A stretch of 64,000 nucleotides of DNA from JANXQG01 sp963824275 (lineage in GTDB: Bacteria > Planctomycetota > Planctomycetia > Pirellulales > Thermoguttaceae): assembly GCA_963824275.1 (NCBI GenBank), contig CAWGOT010000010.1:744001-808000 (forward strand), written 5' to 3'. This document shows, piece by piece, positions 56,210 through 64,000 of this stretch; positions within the stretch are counted from its first letter, which is position 1; each line of letters starts with the position of its first letter. The notes below the pieces were generated by a model. That model was not told the DNA's origin. It saw only the letters and a list, made by a program, of their open reading frames with translations, and did not search any database. The position numbers were made by a program, and so were the translations under genes.

Positions 56210-58273
56210 CTAGGGCGCCTTCTTCAAGCCTTCCCATTTCACGACCCACGATCCATCGTCGGGAAACCCGGGGGCGTTGCGATCCGGACTCGCCATCCCA
56301 GCCGGCGGTCATCATGGCAACCGCATACAGCAGGCCGCCGTTGCCGGGCAGGTACCAGCCGCCGTTGAGGCCGCGAACGTCGTAGCTGTTCTGCGCAGTC
56401 CTTGAGCAGCGCGTCGACGGCCAGTCGCGGCTCGCCGACCCTTGCGGCGGCCATGGCCATCCAGGGGAAATCCCAGCCCCAGCAACGGTTCCAGTCCCAC
56501 GTTTTCCAGACCTTGAGCACGGTGCGGTGGGCCGTCGCCGCGTCCACGCCCTCGATCGGCGGCAACATGCCGAGGACGCCGACCGGATCGGGATGTTCAT
56601 AAGCCCGCTTGGTATAGGTGTCGTGCCACTCGGCGGAATGGACGAAGAGACCATCCACCACCGGCAGGGGCGCAAGATTCTTGCGGACCTCGTCCCAGTG
56701 AGGCTCGCGCGGCAGCCCGAGCCGCTCGCGCCAGCGCTGGGCGGCATCGAGGCCCCAGCGCCAGTAGGCGAGGTCGAAGACGGTGTCGCGGGTGATGCCC
56801 TGCTCGCTCGGCGGCATGGCCGGCGCGAGCGAAAAGAGGCCGGTCTTGGCGTCGCGCTGGGCATAGTCGGCCATGAAATCGGCGCTGCCGAAAACCACGT
56901 TGCGCCATTTGTCCAGCGTCGTGCGGGTCGGGCTGCGGCGATAGTCCAGCTCTGCAAAGAAGATCGGGTGCGGTTCTTTCCAGAGCAGCACGCGGTTGCC
57001 GCGCCAGGGCGAGCTGATCCCGTCCGGGCCGACGCACTTCGGCCATTCCAGCCCCTTGTGACCGCCTTGCTCCGCGAGCGCGCGGGCCCCGGGCAGGAAG
57101 CGCTGGTAGCAGTCCAGCGCGTTGGCGGCGCGGTCCCAGCGGTCCCAGAGCGCGAAGTGCGCCAGATGCCACCAGACCATCTCCATGTGGAACCGGCTGC
57201 CCCACATGGCGGAGCCGAAGAGACCGGTTTCGGCCGGCGGCCAACTGCCCGACGACTGCGTCGCGGTGAGATACTGCGAGAGCACGACGCGCCGTTCCAG
57301 CTCGCGCCAACGCGGATCCTTGCTGCCGGAGAGATCGATCGCGCCGCCCGTGCTCCAGAAGGTCTTCCAGGCCCGGGAACTTTCCTCAAATACCTTTCCC
57401 GCATCGGGAAACTCGACCGCGAGGGGCGCGGCCGCGAAGGCGCAGACGAAGTCGAGCCGGTTCGTGCCGGCGCTGGAAAGCCTGAAGGCGTGCGGCGTGG
57501 CCGCCGACGCAAGCTCCGCCCCTGCGGACCATGCCAGGCGGACATGGTAGGACGCATCATCCACCTTGCGCTCAAAGTCGGCGCCGCGACCCGCACCCAC
57601 CAGTGGCCCTCTTCCATCGATGGCGGTGCCGGGTGCCCCGCCGCGCCGCGTCATCTTCGTCGTGTGCAGTTCCGGCTTCGACCAGTCGCCGAGCGACGGA
57701 TCCTCTTTCGTCCACGCGTAGGGGAAGTCGAGCGTCACCAGGAGCTCGCCGCTGCGCCAGCAGCGGCGATTCGATCCGCACCGCGACGGCGTCGTGCTTT
57801 GGATCGGCGCAGGTCTCGACGCGCACCGGCTGGCCGGCGATCTCGAAGTGCGCGGTCTGCGTGCCGCTCCACAGATCGAGCGTGCGCTTCACCGCCGTGA
57901 CTTCCTTCTTCGTCACCGCGCTGCCGTCGCCGTGGCACAAACGCAGCCGGCCGAGGTTCAGCGGGCGTTGGTCGTCCTTCCCCGGGAACGAGTGCCAGCT
58001 CCAGTGCGACATCGTGTTGCCCGCGAAGGTCTGCAGTCCGGTCGCATCGGCGGTGAAGCTGAACTCGCCGTTGCCCAAGGGGAATGTCGTCGCCAGCGCG
58101 CTCGACTCGATGTTGTGCCGCGTGACCAGCGCGTGGCGGTCAATCGGGCTGGCATCGGGCTGTGCCCCCGCGGCAGAGGCCCCGAATCGGATTGGCAGGG
58201 GGCCCGACACCGCGGCGAGAATCGCGGCCAAGGCGGCCGCGCGGATGAATGTGATGATCGTTTCGAGTTTCAT
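56210..58273 (-). CDS. Secreted six-hairpin glycosidase-like protein, three frameshifts
   Basis: About 685 residues. The start at 58273 has GGGAGAG upstream and a signal peptide (IRAAALAAILAAVSGPL). The N-terminal beta-sandwich (TRHNIESSALATTFPLGNGE, DATGLQTFAGNTMSHWSWHS) and the later helical toroid (MWGSRFHMEMVWWHLAHFAL, YWRWGLDAAQRWRERLG, WDWNRCWGWDFPWMAMAAAR) match (alpha/alpha)6-barrel glycosidase-like proteins often labelled GH65/GH95-like. Frames change near 57735, 56395 and 56275; the natural end is VVKWEGLKKAP at 56210. No family number can be assigned by eye. Same strand and spacing suggest an operon with the esterase downstream and the SUMF1-domain gene upstream. Confidence 0.65.
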
Positions 58274-58323
58274 AATTGTTCTCTCCCTGTTTGGCCAAAT
58301 CGCCGTAAAAGAAAAAAGGAAAA

Positions 58324-58366
58324 CGATGGTCTGGAACTCCGCCTGATCGTCCATGAGACTGGGGAA
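58324..58366. repeat. Duplicated fragment of the GH106 gene
   Basis: About 43 bases match 62164-62206 inside the GH106 gene with roughly three mismatches (CTGGAACTCCGCCTGATCGT shared exactly). On the minus strand both would read MDDQAEFQ. It sits between the SUMF1-domain stop and the next gene's start. Confidence 0.75.
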
Positions 58367-58376
58367 CTACAGATCG

Positions 58377-59441
<1,065 letters not shown>

Positions 59442-59459
59442 AAATGCCTTTCGGTCGTT

Positions 59460-59530
59460 GCAACTTTATACGTCGCGCGGCCCTCGCTCGCGCTTCGGGT
59501 TAGTGTCGTTCCTGGCCGCGCAAGGATCGT
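59460..59530. repeat. Partial family A element
   Basis: GTCGCGCGGCC and GGCCGCGC flank CTCGCTCGCGCTTCGGGTTA, matching the right half of the composite element at 35603-35735. It lies just upstream of the SUMF1-domain gene on the minus strand. Confidence 0.6.
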
Positions 59531-59559
59531 TGTCCACTCCCGATTTGGCGGTTGATGAT

Positions 59560-61159
59560 TCAGCTCAAATTCAGAGCGCGGAACATGGCGATGCGCTGCT
59601 CCCGCAACGGATCGTTGACGACCTTGCTTTCATTGTTGATGATCATGGTGGCGCGATCCACGGCGGTATGCGCCGGCCAGTGCGGCAGTTTCGGCGTATC
59701 GGGATTACCCGTCCGCGCGAACGCGATCCAGGCGTCGCTGACTTTATCGGCGAGGGCGATCGCTTCAGGACCTTCCCCGTCTTGACCGCCGTCTGGACGT
59801 TGTCGAAGACGAAGGGGATCTCCATGCCATGCGGCGATCTTAACAGGCCGCCCTGCACGGGGCTCTCCCAGGCGAAGTAATACAGGTAGACCGGCCCCTT
59901 GCCGAGCGCCGCACGGCGCTCTGCGATCTTCAGCGTCTGTGCGACGTACTTGTAGTCGCTGGCCATCAGAAGGTAAATGTCGGAAGGCGTGGCGCCGGGG
60001 TTGCGTTTGCGATAGATGTCGATTATTCCTTCCGACTGGTCGCCGAGCAGTTTCTTGGCTTCCGCTTTCATCCCGTCTTCGTCCAGTTTGAAGAGCGCCG
60101 GCGCGGCAAAGAGGGTCCATTCCGTGCGGTTGCAGCCGATCAGCAACGGAACGTCGGCCGAGACCGGCGACGCCGTGGGGTGGAAAGGATGCTGGGGAAG
60201 GACATGGCCGTCGACGGTCGGCGCGAATCCCATGGTCATAAGATCGAGATTGCCCAAGTCACGGGTGACCGCGAAATAGGCCGTCATGATTCGATCCAGC
60301 GGAAGCTTCTGGACTTTATGCACATCGGTCTTGGATATGCCCAGTTTGTCGAGCAACCTCTCCGCGTTGCGGGTCGCGACGTTGTGGTTGGCGACCTGAA
60401 TCGAGACGCCGCTTTCGATCGTGGCGCGATGGAAGAGCCCTTTGGCGGAGGGCATGGCGAGCAATGTCCCGACCTTTCGTCCGCCACCCGACTCGCCGAA
60501 GATCATGACCGTATTCGGGTCGCCGCCAAATTGCGCGATGTTCGCCCGCACCCATTTGAGCGCGTGGACGATGTCCAGCATTCCGACATTGCCGGATGCC
60601 GCGAAGTCGGGGCTGAACTCGCTGAAGTCCCCGAAACCAAGAACGTTGAGGCGATGATTGATGGCGACCAGCACTGCGTCCCCGCGCCGCGCCAGGTTGG
60701 TTCCGTCCGTACTGGAGCCCGATCCGGACCCCGATCCGAAGCCGCCGCCATGGATCCAGAGCATTACCGGCCGCTTGCGGCCGTCGTTGAGCCCCGGGGT
60801 CCAGACGTTGAGCACGAGGCAGTCCTCGCTCTCAGCCGGCGACTTCCCGCTGGGGGCGGGCTTTGCGGTGGACGGATCGCGCTGCGGGCAGCTAGGGCCC
60901 CATTCCAGGGCATCGCGGACACCGCTCCAACTGGCCGGGTCGACCGGGGGCATGAAGCGGTTGGCCCCCGCGGTGCTCGCGCCATAAGGAACTCCCTTGA
61001 AAGTCTTAATGCCGCGGTTCTCGATTCCTCGAACCTTGCCGTAGGTCGTCTCCACGATGACATGGACATCCTGCGGGCTCTGTCCCCGCGCATGCTCGAC
61101 CAGCGCGCTGGTGGAAAATGCGACCACGGACTGCGCCACAAGAAATCGCGGCGGCTCAT
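59560..61159 (-). CDS. Second Tat-exported type B carboxylesterase, frameshifted
   Basis: About 530 residues, similar in every block to the esterase at 54306-56056. The Tat leader MSRRDFL (from 61159) joins VAQSVVAFSTSALVEHARG after adding one G near 61137. Then ETTYGKVRGIENRG, TFKGVPYGAS, SEDCLVLNVWTPGL, VMLWIHGGGFGSGSG and the nucleophile block VMIFGESGGGRKVGTLL. The end follows a shift near 59775 (SDAWIAFARTGNPDTPKLPH) to a stop at 59560. Likely periplasmic ester hydrolase. It lies 115 bases after the GH106 stop, so the two are probably co-transcribed. Confidence 0.85.
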
Positions 61160-61274
61160 ACTTGAAGTAATCATAATGCTTCGGGATTTCAGATTTGGTT
61201 TCTTGCCCATGACGAACATTGCGCTTGATTGTGATTCTATTCCCAGTCCAGCGGCACCGGAAGGGCGCCTCGAC

Positions 61275-64000
61275 CTACTCCAGCGCCTCCGCACGACCCG
61301 CACTGGGCCAAGCAGCCCGCTGGGCTTCAGTGGCGAGTCGGCGCGGTAGAACGGCCGATTGGTGTAGGTGTACTTCTTCGACACACCCGGCTGGGCGTCG
61401 CCGATCAGCCGGTTGACCCACAGGTCGGTGACCTGGATTTCCAGCGTGTTCGCGCCTGGCTTGAAGCGCGTCGGTCACGTCCGCGCGAAAGGGCGCCTTC
61501 CAGAGAATGCCCAGCGGTTTGCCGTTCACAGTCACTTCGGCGAGGTTCTTCACCGTCGCCCAAATCGAGCAAAAGCCGTGCGCCGCTCTTGAACCAATCG
61601 GCCTGCGCCTGGATGGTCTTGACTGTAAGTGCCCGTGCCGGAGAAGTACTTCACGCCGGCGTCGGCGTTCTCGCTCCACGAAGTCAGCTTGTCCAGCGTA
61701 ATCCTGGCCGGTGCGCCACGGTCGGGCTGGAAGCTGACCTCCCAGGGGCCCTCCACCGTGGCCAGCGGCGTTTCCACCGGCCGGGCCACGGTGCGAGACG
61801 GCGCCACGGCCGCCTTGCGGAAGACCACGAACACCGCATCGTTGGGGTCCAGCCGCAGCGGCACGGTGGTGGCGGCTCCGTCGATCCGGTACGAGGCTGG
61901 TTCCACCCTCCCGCTGTCGGCATGCCACAACTCGGCCTCCTTGCCCTGGACGCGGAAGGTCGCCTCCACGGTCTCGGCCCGCTGCTTGCGGTTGTTGACC
62001 CAGTAGATCTCTCCGTCGGCCAGCTTGCGATGCACGAACATCAGGGTCGTATCCGCCTGCGGTTTGGCGTATGCGAAATCCGGGGCCACCTGGAGGGCGG
62101 CCAGCGCCTGGGCGATCGTTTGGCTGCCATAGACCTTGCCCTTGCCCGCCCAAAGCTGATCGGCGATGGCCTGGAACTCCGCCTGATCGTCCATGAGGCT
62201 GGGGGAGTCCAAGGGCTTGGGTCCCACGACCGCGGCGCCGCCCTCGACCAGGTCGCGGATCTTCCGCAGCACCGCCAGAGACATGTGCCGGCGTTGCCGG
62301 GATCGAGTGCCAGCACGCGGTAGCTCATGCCGCTGGGAGTCGTGATCCGCCCGTTCTCCACTGCCAGTTTGTGTACGAGCGCATCGGCGTTGATGTAGTC
62401 GAAGTTGTAGCCGGCGGGGATGTCCGGCGGCGAGTTGCCGAACAGAGCGGTGATGTTGGAGTCCTCGCCGTAGAAGTAGACGATGTCGGCCGCGAACTGG
62501 CCCTGCTGCAGCAGGTAGGAGCTGCGGGCCAGATAGGTGGTCCAGGGCAGGGCCAGCTCGGCCCAGGTTTCGTGCCGGGTGAACCACTGGCCGAACTGCG
62601 CCAATCCGACGCCCGGTATCGCGTCGTTGGACGGCTGATGCACCGAGGTATGGATCACGAAGCGGTTCAGCCCCATGGCCAGCTCGCGGTCGGCGGTGGG
62701 CTTGAGCAGTTCCGGAGAGCCAGGCCCAAGGGTCGTTGCTGGTCGTCATGGATTCGGCAGCCACCAGGTTCTGTCCGTAAAGGTGCGCCACCGAGGCCGA
62801 CTCGCGGACGTCGGCGTTATACTTCACGCTCGGCTCGCGCCCGGCGGCTCGTCCACATGGCGCCCATTGGAATGTCGGCGGTGCGCTTGACCTCCATGCC
62901 GTCGCCAATGAAGGCCCGGCCGCTCTCGTGCGATTCGCTGTAACGGCCCATGCCGCGCTCCTTGAGGGACGCCGAGATCTGCCCATAGTAGCACTCGGTG
63001 GTCAGGTCGCCGATGGTCTTGCGGAAGTCCCACAGGAAGCGATCGCTCGACTCGGCGCTCTCGACCACCTTGCCGGCAAGCACCGGCAGCCAGGGATGCG
63101 GATCGTAGCCTCGGCGCTTGGCGAACTCGGCGAGCATGTCGTCGGTCCAGTTCTGCACGCCGGCTTCCCAACTGTCGGTGACCAGGTACTGCAGGCCGCG
63201 CTTGCCCATCAGCGGGCCGACGATGTCTTGGTACTGGCCCAGGTAGTAGTCGAGATAGGCTTTGACGTAGGTGCGATTGAGCTTGTCCACCTCCAGGCCG
63301 GAGGTCTCGGGGGTGATGGCCGGGTGGTTGTGCTGGCCGGTCAGCGAATAGCCCATCCGCAGCACGGTCCAGCGGCCGGCGGGCGGGGTCCAGTCCAGGG
63401 TGCCGTCCGGCGCATCTTCGAGGTCAGATCCAGAACGTCTCCTTTGCGGATGGCGTCCTCGGCGGGCACTGCCGGCGTGGCCAGCGCATACAGGCCGGTG
63501 GCCGCCGTAAAGCCCGCCTTTTCCTCGAAGCGGTTCACCCGCGCGGCGGTGTGCAGCACCAGTTCGGCGATCGGCGTACCCCCGGGGGAAGCCGATCCCT
63601 TGCCGCCCGCTGCTCCTGCTTGGCGCCCGGCTGACGCCTGTGACGGGAAGGTAACGCGGAAGAACCTGCCGCTGACCGCGGGAAACGAGATCGTCCGTTG
63701 GGGCGTTCGCCCGGAGGGGATGGCCGCGACCAGCCGGAACTGCCGGCCGTCGTCGCTGACCTCCAGCGCCTGGCCGGTGTTCGCGCCTCCCGCCACCAGA
63801 CTGAGCCCTCGCACGGCCTGGGGCTTGGCAAATTCGAACTGGACCCAGGCTTTCTCGCCGGCCGGCGCCGCCGGCAACGTGCTGGATTTCTTCAGATCGC
63901 CGTCGGTCAGCGCGGCCAGGCGAAGCGGCCGCCGCTCGCGGTCAGCTTGGGCTGCAATTCCGCCAGCGTCAGGTCGCTGTCCGGCACTCGATAGGCGACC
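61275..64000 (-). CDS. GH106 alpha-L-rhamnosidase family protein, partial and heavily frameshifted
   Basis: The last roughly 900 residues of a large secreted glycosidase cut by the window end. In order: a carbohydrate-binding-like beta-sandwich (KAWVQFEFAKPQAVRGLSLV, SGRFFRVTFPS), GH106 catalytic blocks (GYSLTGQHNHPAITPETSGL, YLDYYLGQYQDIVGP, GLQYLVTDSWEAGVQNWTDD, YSESHESGRAF), then NRFVIHTSVHQPSNDAIPGV and the C-terminal sandwich (TVKNLAEVTVNGKPLGILWK). Shifts occur near 63915, 63425, 62860, 62735, 62290, 61620, 61555, 61470 and 61300. Relatives release L-rhamnose from rhamnogalacturonan or glycosides. It leads the same-strand glycan locus down to 54.3 kb. Confidence 0.8.

Overview
The window looks like chromosomal DNA from a GC-rich planctomycete (Pirellulales-like). 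The evidence is a giant autotransporter-type beta-strand-repeat protein ending in a PEP-CTERM sorting signal, a second PEP-CTERM tail, many secreted glycosidases and esterases with Sec or Tat signals, a lutABC lactate-oxidation operon, short Pro/Tyr-rich secreted proteins, and dense families of dispersed palindromic repeats between genes. I saw no rRNA, tRNA, CRISPR array, integrase or transposase.

Layout. 1-4.4 kb: an edge-cut beta-lactamase-fold hydrolase, a secreted HEAT-like protein overlapping a URO-D-family gene, a BON-domain protein, an RpiB/LacAB-family isomerase and a small unknown protein. 4.6-8.3 kb: a membrane glycosylation set (UPF0104 flippase-like protein, DPM1-like GT2 transferase, GT-C-like membrane protein). 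8.5-11.5 kb: a VapC/DUF104 toxin-antitoxin pair, three small unknown genes in a lower-GC patch, and a 5'-truncated PEP-CTERM gene. 11.6-20.7 kb: a GH141-like beta-helix protein, Uma2, PIG-L deacetylase, ThuA-like protein, RluD-like pseudouridine synthase, a membrane-anchored TPR-like protein and a RhlE-like helicase with a long 5' leader. 20.7-25.5 kb: convergent GH95 and GH43. 25.7-28.8 kb: a carbamoyltransferase followed by a radical-SAM-like protein. 29-35 kb: an ExuT-like MFS transporter, an orphan histidine kinase and lutABC. 35.7-53.8 kb: one roughly 18 kb gene for a beta-strand-repeat PEP-CTERM protein of about 6,000 residues, broken by about 16 single-base frameshifts. 54.3-64 kb: a same-strand glycan locus (GH106 rhamnosidase, Tat carboxylesterase, SUMF1-domain protein, six-hairpin glycosidase-like protein, second Tat carboxylesterase).

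How it fits together. The glycosidase set (rhamnose, fucose and arabinose targets), esterases, a hexuronate-type transporter and the lactate-oxidation operon suggest use of deoxysugar-rich pectic or mucilage polysaccharides. Lactate is a known end product of L-fucose and L-rhamnose breakdown. This is inferred from gene content only.

Caveat. About 45 apparent frameshifts occur, clustered mainly after 36 kb. At several sites adding one base to a short homopolymer restores the family sequence, so most are probably sequencing or assembly errors. Frameshifted genes are reported here as single loci, with the break positions given.
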